A stretch of 64,000 nucleotides of DNA from Odobenus rosmarus divergens. Lineage: Eukaryota; Chordata; Mammalia; Carnivora; Odobenidae. The position numbers and the translations under genes were made by a program. Under the pieces are notes generated by a model. The model worked only from the letters and a program-made list of their open reading frames with translations, was not told where the DNA came from and did no database searches. Where the stretch lies: NCBI RefSeq assembly GCF_000321225.1, contig NW_004450276.1:2452942-2516941 (forward strand), in the 5' to 3' direction. Positions 1 through 11,595 of this stretch are shown here, piece by piece (the first letter of the stretch is position 1; each line of letters opens with the position of its first letter).

Positions 1-1401
1 ATACTGAAATGGAAAGAAAAAAAAAATCAGTAGAGGAAAAGAAAAAATGGATCAAATGGTTAGTTTAGGAATGAATGAAACATGATCCTCTCATCATAGC
101 CACCTTGAGTTAAATGTGGAAATCCAAAATAAGTAATTGGTCATGTAAAGCCCTTCCCCAGAGGAAACAGAGCTTTGAATTCACAATCATGTTCCAAGGT
201 AACTCTGCTGCGTCTTGGTTATCCAAAGTGCAATTTGATGTTGACCCAACTATGCTTGTTTTTGGTAGTTTATGCACGAAAAGCCAAGAGCAGAAGATTC
301 AGTCCAGGCAAAAGGAGCAGATGAAGGAAGACATGCAACTCCTCCTTCCTCAGACTCCATCAGTACTGTTGCGCCCTCTGACTATGTTATGTTAAAAACT
401 GAAAATAAACAAGATCCCATTTGATCTTAATAATCACAGCTCACTTGGAGGAGGTTCTACTTTAAGACATCCTCATTTTTCTTTGGAATATGGCAGCTTA
501 TGCCTCTAACCATGAGATATGCTTCAAATTTTTATTAATGCTCCACATTAATTCAGCAAGTAGAAAATAATGATTTTTAAAAGCATTTGCTTGGACAACC
601 CTTCCTTGAAGGCTAATAAGTCCAACTTCCATGATATTAAAAAATTATATTCCAGAACATTCGTGATTTGTTCATTTTGTTTTGGATAAAACCTTGAAAT
701 ATGTTCCTATGTTGTTCCAAAGCACCTGCGGATTTCAGGGTCCAAGACAAGGACCACAAAAAACATGCCTATTATATGAAGAATTTATTTTTTTGTAAGT
801 GTATTCATTACATGTTCATAATAAAAACAACATAATTCTCTTTTGATTCATTTCTTCAGCCTCCAAAAATATCAGATGTACTTAAATACTATCTTGTGGA
901 AATATGCACATCTGGAAATACTAAATTGCACCAGCAGTGTTTTTAATGACCACATTCATGCCTGTGCTCTGCTAAGGGCAGAGGTTTAAGACTGTATCTG
1001 ATAACTTCCTCTCATGAATGGCCAGGGTTCAGCACGCTAGGGCTTCTGGAGCTGGGACTGAGTGCAGACCAACACGTCTGGTTTCAGACTTTGGGGCCAA
1101 GGGAACTTGTGTCAAAGGCCTGGCTGAAGGCAGAATGCTAATTGAGGACAGGTCAGAAGTGCCAAATGCTAGTAGCAGATAGAAAGTTAGACTGGATATG
1201 AAAAAGCTGCCTGTGGAGTGATCCTTCTCTGGAAGGATCCAAGACACCGGCAGACAGGGTGTATCATGGCAACATCAAGGGCTAGGTTTCAGGGTATGAA
1301 TTCAAGAGCTACAAGAATTCAAGGCACAAAGACCAAACAGGGAACAATGATGAAACCTGCAGAGAGAAGAGGAGAATTTACACAGCTGTAATGCAATAGT
1401 T
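1..1401. other. Unique non-coding sequence
   Basis: AT-rich sequence without a recognised repeat or gene. Open frames here are under 100 codons and lack splice signals or a familiar protein pattern. Confidence 0.5.
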
Positions 1402-1575
1402 TTCTATCTTGGCTGCACATTAGAATCATCTAGGGAGCTTTTAAAACTCCACATGCCCAAGCTGCATCCCAGACCAATTAAGTCAGAATCTCGGGGGGTA
1501 GGATTCAGGCATCGGTAGAACTTAAAGCTCCCCAGGGGTTCCACTTTGCAACAGAGCTGAGAACCACTGGTTTCA
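1402..1575 (+). mobile_element. MER5-type hAT DNA transposon fragment
   Basis: The body reads like MER5A/B: a GCACATTAGAATCATCT core, a purine-rich middle (AGTCAGAATCTCGGGGG) and an end with GAGAACCACTGG. MER5 elements are short non-autonomous hAT-Charlie relics shared by placental mammals. Orientation is nominal because the family is nearly symmetrical. Confidence 0.7.
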
Positions 1576-1683
1576 CGCAAGCGGTGGTGTTTGCCCGATT
1601 TAACCACTTACGTATCGTATGCATCATAATTCACAGATTAACCACATTATACTTAAGTATCTTTATACTTAAGATGCACTTAT

Positions 1684-1866
1684 TTTTTCAAAGATTTTTT
1701 TATTTATTCATTTGAGAGAGAGAGCACGCACACAAGTGAGAGTACAAGCAGGGGGAAGGGCAGAGGGAGAAGCAGGGCGCCTGACGTGGGGCTCCATCCC
1801 AGGACCCTGGGATCACGACCAGGGCCAAAGTCAGACGCTTAACCAACTGAGTCACCCAGGTGCCCC
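1684..1866 (-). mobile_element. Can-SINE (tRNA-Lys SINE), antisense
   Basis: Antisense layout: AAGATTTTTTTATTTATT tail, GAGAGAGAG tract, then the tRNA-like head ending CTGAGTCACCCAGGTGCCCC. A 15-base target-site duplication (TTAAGATGCACTTAT) lies at 1669-1683 and 1867-1881, so both ends are intact. Confidence 0.95.
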
Positions 1867-1881
1867 TTAAGATGCACTTAT

Positions 1882-3838
1882 ATAGTCGATCTACACATAC
1901 ATTAGGGAGTTCTGCTTATCAGATCGTAGTGCTCATCATCAAAGGCGGGGACCTCTGAAACAGACAATATATTCTGTCACCGTCAGAGACCAGTACAGAA
2001 TAGCGAGACATTTATCCTGAAGAGACTACTTACATTGACATATATTTGGGGCTCAATGAAAGGAATCACTTACTATAAGGGGTGAAACAAGCTGCAGGGC
2101 TCATTTGGAAATTTGTAGTGTATGATTTCATCGGATAGGTAGAGAATAGAGACAGTTTTAAAACTTCATGTTTATTTTTGGGATATCTCCAGTTTTTCAT
2201 CTGATACTCAGAGAATCGTTTTGACCTCAAAGATCTTCTGAAATGATCTCTGGGTCCTCAGGCCACACTTCGAGAATTGCCAACCTGAGGAATGTACACA
2301 GTGAAAGTAGTTAGGAGTACAGATCCATAGATGTATTTCCCACTTTTCTCCTTCACGCTCTGCCCTTCACTTGTGAGAATTTTATTTTTATGCCTGTTTC
2401 TCTTATCCTTTCTTCACTCAGTTGTGGTACACGATGAACTCAGATTGAATGTGTGTATTCTGGGCCAGGTAGGAATAAATGCTATTGATGTAGATGCACA
2501 ATTGTACTACAAAAAAGAATCATAAATGCTCAGGAAAAAGGTCCCCCCAAATAAAGCACTAAGAAGTTGTTAATCTCCTTTTAAAACATGAATAAGGGTC
2601 CCACGTATAATATATTCCAAAATTCCTCAAAAAATAAGAGCAAGAGTCTCAAGTTTTTATTCTCATAAAAGCAAATGATGAAACCTGCCGCCATTGTTTT
2701 AAGAATGTGGTTGGGAATATATTTTTTTCTTAGAGTTGGTGCTCCTAAATCATCCCATAATAAAAATAGTGGTGTGGGGGAGATATAAGCTTTAAAGATG
2801 GGTCTGTGTTTGTAGTAAAAATTAGGGAGTAAACGTCGACATTTTTGTGATTTACACTAAATTTACATCTAGAAAAATCAACTTATTTCACTACTTCATC
2901 GGAGATTAGTAAAATTAAATCACATGGTAAGAACCATTCCATTTGAGCTCATGATCTTATTTTTAGCAGTCATTGTTTCCCTAATTCATTGTTTCCCCTA
3001 GATCTATTTTTAAATCTATTTTCTTTATCTACTTAATTTTATTCTGTTGTACTAAATTTATAAATTCATGTTTTTAAAACTTAGAAGCTCATTGTAGATT
3101 AGGAAAATGGATGCTGGGTCTAGGCGGTAGGGAGAAATAGGGAGAAGATGATAAAAGGGTCCAGACTTTTAGCTATAGGATGAGTAAGCTCTGACGATCT
3201 CAGGTATAACATGATGAGTACAAATGACAACATGAGGTGTTCCCGCACTCACTACAAAAAGATACCACGCGAGATGATGAATATGTTAATTAACTAGACG
3301 GGAGCGAGCCTTTCACAACATACATGTATATATCAAACCAGCATGATGCTCACTTTAAATATCCTACAATTTTCTATGTCAATTACATTTGACTAAAGCT
3401 GGAATTTTAAAGATTAGACAAATAAGTCCTAAAAATCATATTCACTATTTAATACTTAGAATGTTTGGCAGACTTTATTTAGGTCTCTATTATATGATCA
3501 ACTTGCAAATGCAGCGAGATATCAGATATGCTCCTTCTAGGAGTCACTATGTCATCAAGGTTTAGTTTGAGTAACAATTAGGTGAAAATTTGATTAACCA
3601 AGCAAGTGCCAATTATTTTGGCCAATTTTTTTTTTTTAACCTAAATTAGTTGTGAATCTCCTAGAGATTATAACTGGAAGCTCTAACTAATTGAGACTAT
3701 TGTATAAAGTCTCTTTCCTCCAGCGTGTTTAACGGAATAACAATTTTAGAACTGTTAGTGGTAGGACTAGACTAAAGTCATTAGTCTCTCTTTGGAGTGA
3801 CAAGTTGAACAACCTCTCTTTGCATTGGAAGCTTCTGA
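1882..3838. other. Unique non-coding sequence
   Basis: AT-rich DNA with no convincing gene. Bases 2207-2290 (near TCAGGCCACACTTCGAGAA) weakly resemble the end of a MER5-like hAT element. Nothing else is recognised. Confidence 0.4.
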
Positions 3839-3950
3839 GGCTTCAGGCATATCAAGTCACTTAACCAGTTAGTTAATGGCAGCAGAGTTAGAACTCACTC
3901 CGTTCTACTACCTCTCAGTCTAGTGTCCTTTCCACTTTATTGAATGTGCT
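3839..3950 (-). repeat. MIR SINE fragment, antisense
   Basis: Follows the antisense MIR pattern: AAGTCACTTAACCAGTTAG, GGCAGCAGAGTTAGAACTC, then TCTAGTGTCCTTTCCACT. Old and diverged. Confidence 0.6.
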
Positions 3951-4540
3951 TCCAGGTTTTACTAGATAGCGGACCAGACCGTCCTCTTCTGAAAGCAGAA
4001 AGAGAGCATGTTCATGGTGGCCATAATAAAGCTGAAACTAGCATGGTGGACAAGCCAGATGTTCTATACTCATTCTAATGGAGAAGCAAGTATGATCTAG
4101 AAATCAATACCTTGGGTACCTTCAACGATTGCTATAAGCTGTAGAGAAAATCGAACAGGGTCCTGTGACAGAGAGTAGTTCCACCTTGGTCCCAGAGATC
4201 AGGGCTTCTCTGAGGAGATGGGTTTACCTGAATGATATAAGAAGGAGGCAGCCATGTGTGTGTCTCCAGGGAAAGCATTCCAACTGGATAGAAGAGCAAA
4301 TGCAGATCCCTGACACCGGAATGCATGTGGTGCAGTCTGGGGACATCAGGAAGGCCAGTGTGGCTTCCGCTGTGGCGCCGACGGGCAGCGTGAGGGGAGG
4401 TGAGGTCAGAAATGTGGCCAGGAGCCAGTTTTCACCAGCCCTGCACTCTGTGCTTATTTCAGCTGCACTGGGAGAAACCATTAGAAGATTTTAAGCAGCG
4501 GAGGGATCAAAACGAATTCATCCTTTAAAAAAGACAACTT

Positions 4541-4756
4541 TGGGGGCACCTGGGTGGCTCAGTCGGTTAAGCGTCCAACTCTTGATTTGGGCTCAGGTCA
4601 TGTGATCTCAGGGTTGTCGGATCGAGCCCCGCATCAGGCTCCCTGCTCAGCGCAGAGTCTGCTTGTCCCTCTCCCTCTGCTCCTCCCGCCCCGCCACTCA
4701 CGAGCCCTTGCTTGTCCCTCTCATATAAATAAATGAATAAAATCTTTAAAAAGAAG
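4541..4756 (+). mobile_element. Can-SINE, sense (first of a pair)
   Basis: Head GGGGGCACCTGGGTGGCTCA, the older-subfamily middle GTCCAACTCTTGATTT, a CT-rich region and tail AAATGAATAAAATCTTTAAA. The flanking target word AGACAACT occurs at 4532-4539 and 4757-4764. Confidence 0.93.
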
Positions 4757-4764
4757 AGACAACT

Positions 4765-4980
4765 GGGTGCCTGGGTGGCTCAGTTGGTTAAGCGACTGCC
4801 TTCGGCTCAGGTCATGATCCTGGAGTCCCAGGATCGAGTCCCGCGTCGGGCTCCCTGCTCAGCAGGGAGTCTGCCTCTCCCTCTGACCTTCTTCCCTCTC
4901 ATGCTCTCTCTCTACCATTCTCTCTCTCTCTCTCAATAAATAAATAAAAATCTTTTTTAAAAAATAAAAACAAAAAGAAG
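4765..4980 (+). mobile_element. Can-SINE, sense (second of a pair)
   Basis: Head GGGTGCCTGGGTGGCTCAGT, younger middle GACTGCCTTCGGCTCAGG, long CT tract, tail AATAAATAAATAAAAATC. It shares AGACAACT with the preceding SINE and carries a third copy at 4981-4988. It therefore landed in that SINE's 3' duplication. Confidence 0.93.
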
Positions 4981-5410
4981 AGACAACTTAGGCTATCTGT
5001 GGAGATGGGACAGTAATCATGAAGTGAGGTAGGGGCTATTGCTAAGCAGGTCATAAGAGAGGTGACAGAGGTTGGCTCTTGCCAGTGAGTTTTTGGTCTG
5101 GCCACAGGAGGACAGTGGTGCTATTCACTACAGTGTGCAGGACTGGGGTGTTGGGTGGGGGAAGAATAAGTAGTTCCTTTTGAGGCAAGTATGTTTGAGA
5201 ATCCTATTGGAAGTTCATGGGGAGGTGTCTTGTTGGCACTACATGCAAGAGCCTGGAACTCAAAGACCTTGAATATTTAGGTCTACCTCACAGAAACTGA
5301 GGGCAGGTAATCCAGGAGTAGGGGATAATTACTCCCTCAATGCAGGTGAGAAGTGAAAATTTCAGGAGGAAAACCCTTAAGATGGCAGAATAGAGCAGGG
5401 CTGGGAGAAG

Positions 5411-7344
5411 AGGATTAAGAAATGGGGTGTGTGTATGTTGGGAGCAGGGGTATCTCAAAAACACAGTGCAAACCCAGCACTTGAGGTAACCTCCTTAATC
5501 CCCAGCACACACCTCATATTGCATAATTCAGTGGCAATTGTTTTAAAGGGAAATATTGAAACATTAAACACAACACATTGAATTACATAGGTTCATTCAG
5601 TAAGTCACCAGCAGTTTATCCTATAGATCACTCTAGAAAGACATTTAATGGTAAGGAAAGAGAGTTTTATTATGTTAAATGCAGGTTGCAAGTACCAAAA
5701 AAATTATGAACTATGCCTTTTGGGGTCAAATTTACAGTAGAAGAGATCCACAGGGGAATAAAAAGGTCAAAGGAGCCCCCACAGCACCCTCTCCTCCTTT
5801 TGTTTGTCCTAGAATAGTCTGAGGTAGCAGTTTTGATGTAGATTAAAATTACTGTGGCTCTTTATTAATAACAGTACTCAAGGATATTTTCAAGTCTATC
5901 TTAGCCAATAGTGAGGGAAAACAAACAGTGGAGAAGAGAGTTCCTTTCAGCTCTTGTAGTTGGTCAGTTGTGATATGTTTGAAATTAGTACATTGTCTCA
6001 GAAGGGAAGTTGTTTGGCCAATGTAAGTTCTTAACTAATGATAAAGTGCATAATATGTTAAAAAAAAAGGGGGGGGCAGCTCTTTTATCAAGGAGGGAAG
6101 AAGGACAAGAAGCTAGCTGAGTTCCATCCACTGCTAGATTTTTTCGAAATAAAAAGAGGGGAGCTTTCTTTATTGGAGTGGCTCTGATTTAAATGAAGAT
6201 TCTCCCCTCCTCCACAGCTAGATGAATTAGGGCCACGGTTGATAACAGAGTATTTACGGGAATAAAACGTGAGGAAAGAAATTGAACAGCACGACCATTT
6301 GGGTCAAATAGTACAGATGTGGGGAAAAATTGCTTTGTTCTTTCTCATGTTCCTCCAAATCAATAACCAGTAGAAATTTGTTGGAATTTGTTGTCACATG
6401 AAATAAAAAAAATAAATAAACTTAGTGACAACAATATCAGTTAGGTGGAAAGAAAATTCAATTATAAATGTGACTATTTAAATTTTGGGTTTTTTGTTTG
6501 TTTGTTTTCTCTATGGCATTTGGAATTGTTTTCTATTTTTATTTCTTGAGAAAAGCAATGTGTTTGGCTGTTATTTACCAACCAACACATGGGAGGTTTA
6601 GAGTGTACACACACGTTAAGAGTTTTGTTTTGCTGTTATGATTCACTGTCTGGCTAATGCACGCCATGATTATCCATATTTGTACACAAATCGTGTGGCC
6701 TTTTGTAATCAAAGACGACACTGTTGATGGCACGAGGTCTACACTGGGGTGTGATCAAGGGAGTTTTTTTTGTTTTTTTTTTCCACAATCCTTGCCGTTA
6801 GATAAACAGTCTGGCCTTTGAAGTCTAGAGTGGCCACTCGAAATATGTGATCTCCAAAATTTTGCCTTTTTTGTTTTGTTTTGTTTTTTGTTTCTTGGCA
6901 ACATAACATATTTATACTCTGGCCGCCACCCCCCCATCCAGAAAGGTCTGCTGCTGTGTTAAGTTTAAAACAACAAATGGGACTGTTGCCTCAAATTGAG
7001 GATTCAGTACTATTGAATCTCTCCTCCCTGCCTTCTGTTTATGTAGACAGATAATAACAATTCTGAATACAAATGTAGCAATACAGAGAACCCTTCTCTT
7101 GGCAGATTGGTGAGCATGCTTCTTTAGTTATAAAAGTAGCACTCCCAGAGTTCTCTAGTTCTAATGTCTGTTTCATGAAGCCTTTTTCACAGTTCAGCAA
7201 AGACAACTTGGGGGTGCTGGGGGTGTTGGTAGAAGGGAATTGGAAACAAGCTAAAGCACAGGATTAGTGGTGTGAATGCCAGTAGGGACTGCAGAAACCT
7301 CTGGTCCTTCCATCCAAAATCTGACACTAAGGTAGCCCTTGGTC
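5411..7344. other. Unique non-coding sequence
   Basis: No repeat family or gene recognised. Contains an A9G8 run near 6061-6077 and T-rich stretches at 6480-6510 and 6765-6785. Open frames are short and low-complexity. Confidence 0.4.
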
Positions 7345-7401
7345 TAGATTAGATTAAATTAGATTAGATTAGATTAGATTAGATTAGATTAGATTAGATT
7401 A
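7345..7401. repeat. Pentanucleotide microsatellite (TTAGA)n
   Basis: About eleven units of AGATT/TTAGA in a row, with one AAATT interruption near the left end. The long, nearly pure run suggests length polymorphism. Confidence 0.97.
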
Positions 7402-7609
7402 CTGGCTTCTCCGGAAAAAAATCACAGCATAACCAGGCCCGTGGCTGAGCTCCCAGGGGCTGCCTCTGAAATGTTCCCAATTCACAGAGCTCGGCTTCCC
7501 CTGTCCCTGACCTTTGCCTCTCCAACCTTCTATCCCACATTGAGACGACCTGGAGTAGATGTAGATATGATTTGAATTTCACATTGATAGCATTGATATA
7601 AAGGGCACC

Positions 7610-7832
7610 TTCAGATTTCTCAACCTCAGCACTATTGACATATTGAGCTGGAAAATTCTTTGTTGTGGGAGACTGGCCTGTGCATTATAAGATGCTTAGC
7701 AGCGTCCTTGGCTTCTACTCACTAGATGCCAGTAAACCACCCACCCGTCCCAGTGTGGCAATCAAAAATGTCCCTCAACATTGCTAAATGTCCCCTAGGG
7801 GCAAAATCATTCCCAGCTGAGAACCACCCAGT
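7610..7832 (-). mobile_element. MER20-type hAT DNA transposon, antisense
   Basis: Follows MER20: TTTCTCAACCTCAGCACTAT, TGTGCATTATAAGATGCTTA, ACTAGATGCCAGTAAACCAC and the end TCCCAGCTGAGAACCACC. Both terminal regions (TCTCAACC and GAGAACCAC) are visible, so the copy is close to full length. Confidence 0.8.
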
Positions 7833-7837
7833 TATAA

Positions 7838-7965
7838 CAAAGAAAACTAACATTTATTTGTCATCTCTGATGTGCCAGATGCGTATTAGATGTTTCATGT
7901 AATCCTGACAATTCTCTTTTGAAGTCTTCTCCCCTTTTCATAGATTAGGAACCTGAGGGATGGCA
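7838..7965 (-). repeat. MIR SINE fragment, antisense
   Basis: Pattern of ACATTTATTTGTCATCTC, ATGTGCCAGATGC, TAATCCTGACAATTCTC and ATAGATTAGGAACCTGAGG matches antisense MIR. Confidence 0.7.
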
Positions 7966-8003
7966 AGGATAATTGTTGCTATTTGGTTTCTTTTGTTCTG
8001 TTT

Positions 8004-8027
8004 TGTTGTTGTTGTTGTTGTTGTTGA
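8004..8027. repeat. (GTT)n microsatellite
   Basis: Eight uninterrupted GTT/TTG units. Confidence 0.95.
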
Positions 8028-8225
8028 ATTTTCCAGTACTTAACAATGAAAATGCTTTATAAAACCAGGGAAATTATTTTATACCTAGAAAAAACAGAAA
8101 ATGTCATTTTTAATATTTTTATTTTTATCTATACTGTGAGTGTGTATTTTAGTCATTCTCTAAATTACAAACACTTAGCTTGAAAATTTGCCAAACGTAT
8201 GAAAAACCAAAAACTCACTACTGGA

Positions 8226-8409
8226 GGGGCACCTGGATGGCTCAGTCGGTTGAGCATCTGACTCTTGGTTTCGGCTCAGGTCATGATCTTGGGGTTATGG
8301 GATCAAGCCCTGCATTGGGCTCCACACTCAGTGTGGAATCTGCTTAAGATTCTCTCCCTCTCTCTCTGCCCCTGCCCCCTCAAGTAAATAAATAAAATCT
8401 GAAAAAAAA
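8226..8409 (+). mobile_element. Can-SINE, sense
   Basis: Head GGGGCACCTGGATGGCTCAG, older middle ATCTGACTCTTGGTTTCGG, CT tract, tail AAATAAATAAAATCTG. Target-site duplication TCACTACTGGA at 8215-8225 and 8410-8420. Confidence 0.95.
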
Positions 8410-8420
8410 TCACTACTGGA

Positions 8421-9498
8421 TATTGACTTACCCACCTAAATTAAGGTTGCTTTCCCTTTCCTACCCTCTTAACACTGGACAGTGACCAAATTATCTTGGA
8501 TTTGTCATTTCTTCTGGTATCTGGCATGATAAACTGATCTAAAATCCTGCATGTATTTCTATTATCACCTTCCTTGCTTACACTTTCAATAGTCTATTTG
8601 TCCCTGATGCCTGTATCTCTTAAATCACCTCTCTTCTTCTCTGTTTCTCTTTGTCTTCCCAGAGTCCTCAAGAAAATATCCCTCAGTTCCATTTGAAAGG
8701 AAGAAAAAATCCTATTTAATGTGTGTGAAAAATGCTATTCCTGTAACAGGGACATACTCTTGTTTACTATTAAAGAAACTACAGGAGCTTGGTCCATTCT
8801 CTTCCTCCTCCTTTTCAAACCCCAGTTGTTTTTTGCTTACCTGAAATTAACATTAGTGACTGATATTTTTCTATTGGAAGTATATTTTTGTGGCATTATA
8901 TACTAATATGGGCTAGACTTGGAAAGCTAGCAATCATATATGTCATTGTCAGAAACACTGAAGGCTGATGTCTAAGCGTAATTTTTCAAAAATTAAAGCA
9001 TGTTTATCGCAAATAAATGTACAATGAATATGTGTCAAAGATTTTTTTTTAATTTATTGAGGAAACTGGAAGGATGGTAAAACCAGTTTAAAAGATTATG
9101 GGAGAGACCTAAGTATTTATAGTCATTGAAAGGAAGATACAGGGCTAAGATTGTTAAATTAGATGCAGAACTGGTTACTGCTGTACCAGGCAATATTACA
9201 GTCAGTTGCGGGGGGTATCTTTTATACAAGATGGAAATCATTAGCATTTTTACTAGACGAATTTGTTTCTACTGGTCAAATTCATTGGCATTTCTATCAG
9301 CTTTCTACAAGTTAATATCTACCCTCACAAATATATAAAATATCCTAATCTGAAGTAAATAATGAGTTAAGCAAAGGTTTCTAATTTTCCTAGAAAATTG
9401 GATAATCCTTGGTTGCCAGTTAGACACTTAAAACTTTTGGGAGGGTTGAAAAAATAATGTAAACCTACCATAAAAAGTTTGAAAAATACTAAATTTTT
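8421..9498. other. Unique non-coding sequence
   Basis: AT-rich with no recognised repeat or gene. Short open frames at 8721-8906 and 9126-9338 show no familiar protein features. Confidence 0.4.
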
Positions 9499-9715
9499 TA
9501 TCTTTTATTTATTTATTTATTTATTTATTTGAGAGAGAGAGAGAGAGTGTGTGTGTGCACAAGCCAGGGGAGGGGCAGAGGGAGAGAGACAATCTTAAGC
9601 AAACTCCCTACTGAGTGCAGAGCCTGACGCAGGGATTGATCTCAGGACCCTAAGATCATGATCTGAGCTGAAATCAAGACTTGGATACTTAACCGACTGA
9701 GCCACCCAGGCACCC
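9499..9715 (-). mobile_element. Can-SINE, antisense
   Basis: Starts with a (TTTA)n tail and (GA)n(GT)n tract. It has the older-subfamily body (TGAGCTGAAATCAAGACTTG) and ends CCGACTGAGCCACCCAGG. No clean target-site duplication remains. Confidence 0.93.
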
Positions 9716-9759
9716 ACTATACTGAATATTTTAAAAGGAGAGAAAAAAAAACCCCAAAA

Positions 9760-10127
9760 ACCTACCTTCAACCCACTACCCAGATGCAACCACTATAAAT
9801 AGAATTCATGTCTCCTTACAAGTTTTTCTCTAAATATTTTTAACAAAGTGGAGTCACTATTATGAGAAAAAAAAATTGGTAAGCTACTCTTTTTCTTTTA
9901 ATTACTCTCATATATCACATGTATTTTGTTATATAATGAAAGTGTCCTATAAACATTTTAATGTCTATATAATGATTTGGCATTTTTGATTCATTCTTTC
10001 CACTCTCTTTTCTAATCTTAAAATTATTTCTTTATTATGAATAAATAATGCATTTATGAATTTTTCAGAGTTACAAAAATACATAGAAAATAATATAGTG
10101 GCCAATGGTGGAGGTACAACCTAGTTT
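9760..10127 (-). repeat. Old L1/HAL1-type fragment, antisense
   Basis: CTACCCAGATGCAACCACTA resembles the antisense 3' part of L1M/HAL1 elements. The same element seems to resume at 10360 after the intervening SINE. Diverged and low confidence. Confidence 0.4.
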
Positions 10128-10143
10128 AAGAAATAAAATATCA

Positions 10144-10337
10144 GTGGGGAGCCTAGATGGCTCAGTCGGTTAAGCATCTGCCTTCGGCTCAGTTCATGAT
10201 CCAAGGGTTCTGGGATCGAGCCCCGCATCGGGCTCCCTGCTTCTCTCTCCCTCTGCCTGCCTCTCTTCCTGCTTGTGTGCTCTATCTTTCTGTCAAATAA
10301 ATAAGTAAAATCTTTAAAAAAAAAAAAAAGAAATAAA
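10144..10337 (+). mobile_element. Can-SINE, sense
   Basis: Head GGGGAGCCTAGATGGCTCAG, GCATCTGCCTTCGGCTCAG middle, tail AAATAAATAAGTAAAATC. A 16-base target-site duplication (AAGAAATAAAATATCA) lies at 10128-10143 and 10338-10353. Confidence 0.96.
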
Positions 10338-10359
10338 AAGAAATAAAATATCACTAATA

Positions 10360-10875
10360 GAGTTGCTCCATCCTCCAGTAATTCTTCCAGATGTACTCCT
10401 TTCCAGATGTAACCACTCTCCTGCATTTAGTACTTTTTCATATTTATTTCTATACTTTCACTACCTATAGAAAGCATATAGTATTTTTGCACATCTGCAA
10501 ACTTTATACAAATTGTATCCTAGGTTCTTAAGGTATAAAGGTCCTACAACTTGCTTTTCTCTGGGGACATGTTTGTAGGGATTTAATCCATGTAGTAACT
10601 TATAAACCCTTTACTCTCCTTGCTGTAGTGTCTCAAACCTTGTTTATCCACTTTCCTGTTGCTACACATTGCATTTGTTACCAGGTTTTTACTAACATGC
10701 CCAGTGTTGCTAGGGACATTCTGTTCCTACACTTCCGTGTGGTTATGTGAGGGAAAGAATGGCCAGCAAAGGCATGGTCATTAACAACTTCGCTGCCTTC
10801 ACCTTTCGCAAAATCCCGAACATGGCTGTACCAATTTATACTCCCACCAACAACATCTGAGAGTCTGGTTGCTCT
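10360..10875 (-). repeat. HAL1/L1 fragment, antisense
   Basis: Reads like antisense HAL1: CCAGATGTAACCACTCTCCTG at the left, and TACCAATTTATACTCCCACC followed by CAACATCTGAGAGTCTGG at the right. The latter encodes the conserved L1 ORF2 end on the minus strand. Continues after the hAT insertion at about 11220. Confidence 0.7.
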
Positions 10876-10884
10876 GCATCAGGG

Positions 10885-11215
10885 GTTGGCAAACCTTTTC
10901 TGTGAAGGACGGGACCAGAAATATTTAAGGCTTGGTAAGCTACATGGTCTCTCTCATAACTCCCCAACTCTGCTCCTGCTACGCAACAGCAACCATCAGC
11001 CTTACATAAATGAATGAACATGACCATGTTCTCGTAAACCTTTGCTTGGGGATGCTGAAATTTGGATTTCAACTAATTTTCGTGTGTTGCAAAATACAGT
11101 GTTCTTTTGATTTTTTTTTTTCAGCCATTTTAAAACGTAAAACACATTCTTAGCTTGCAGGTTAGGCATGATGGGTAGCTGGTTAGGCTGTGCCAACAAC
11201 CCCTACTTGACGTCC
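10885..11215 (+). mobile_element. hAT-type MER element inserted in HAL1
   Basis: Begins CAGGGGTTGGCAAACCTTTT, then GAAATATTTAAGGCTTGG and ACATGGTCTCTCTCATAACT, a familiar non-autonomous hAT relic. The exact MER name is not certain. The right half is diverged. A second copy lies at 49600-49800. Confidence 0.7.
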
Positions 11216-11219
11216 TCAC

Positions 11220-11595
11220 CACGATCTGGTATTTCAAATACCTTAAATGTTTCTACCGGAATGGGTGTGAAATGGTAAATTGTGATTTTCATGTGTATTT
11301 CCAACCAGCAGTGAAGTCAAGCATTTTTCATGTTTCTTGGCCACTTGGGTTTTTCTCTTCTGTGGTTTATTTATTCATTTTTCTTCTCCTTATTCTTTTA
11401 TATTGTGGGTCTTTTATTTATTGGCTTTTAGGAGCTCTTTCTCTCTTCTGGATAGTAATCCTTTGTTACATGCTTTGCAAACATGTTCTTAGAGTATAGT
11501 GGTTATTGTTCCATTTTTTAAAAGTCGTCTTTGCATGAAAAGATGTTTTCAGTTGAAATAAAATTAAATTTATCCAAGTGGTATTTATTTGGCTG
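11220..11595 (-). repeat. HAL1/L1 fragment, antisense (continuation)
   Basis: CGGAATGGGTGTGAAATGGT, TTCATGTTTCTTGGCCACTT and TAGGAGCTCTTTCTCTCTTC match the continuing antisense ORF2 region of L1/HAL1 seen before the hAT insertion. Confidence 0.65.

Larger units (their letters stand above)
4165..5410 (-). repeat. L2 LINE fragment, antisense, split by two SINEs
   Basis: Segments resemble antisense L2: AGGAAGGCCAGTGTGGCT, then GGTGAGGTCAGAAATG, GAGAAACCATTAGAAGATT and, beyond the SINEs, a GAGATG/GACAGAGG-rich part up to AAGATGGCAGAATAGAG. Short open frames on both strands here come from this relic, not from a gene. Outer boundaries are approximate. Confidence 0.55.

Noticed and set aside
4165..4494. 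Overlapping 109- and 85-codon frames on opposite strands
   Set aside because: They lie in a decayed L2 element and show no coding constraint visible from sequence.
4541..4640. tRNA-like sequences with box A and box B at many sites
   Set aside because: These are heads of Can-SINEs: each continues into a CT tract and A-tail, and none folds as an independent tRNA gene in its context.
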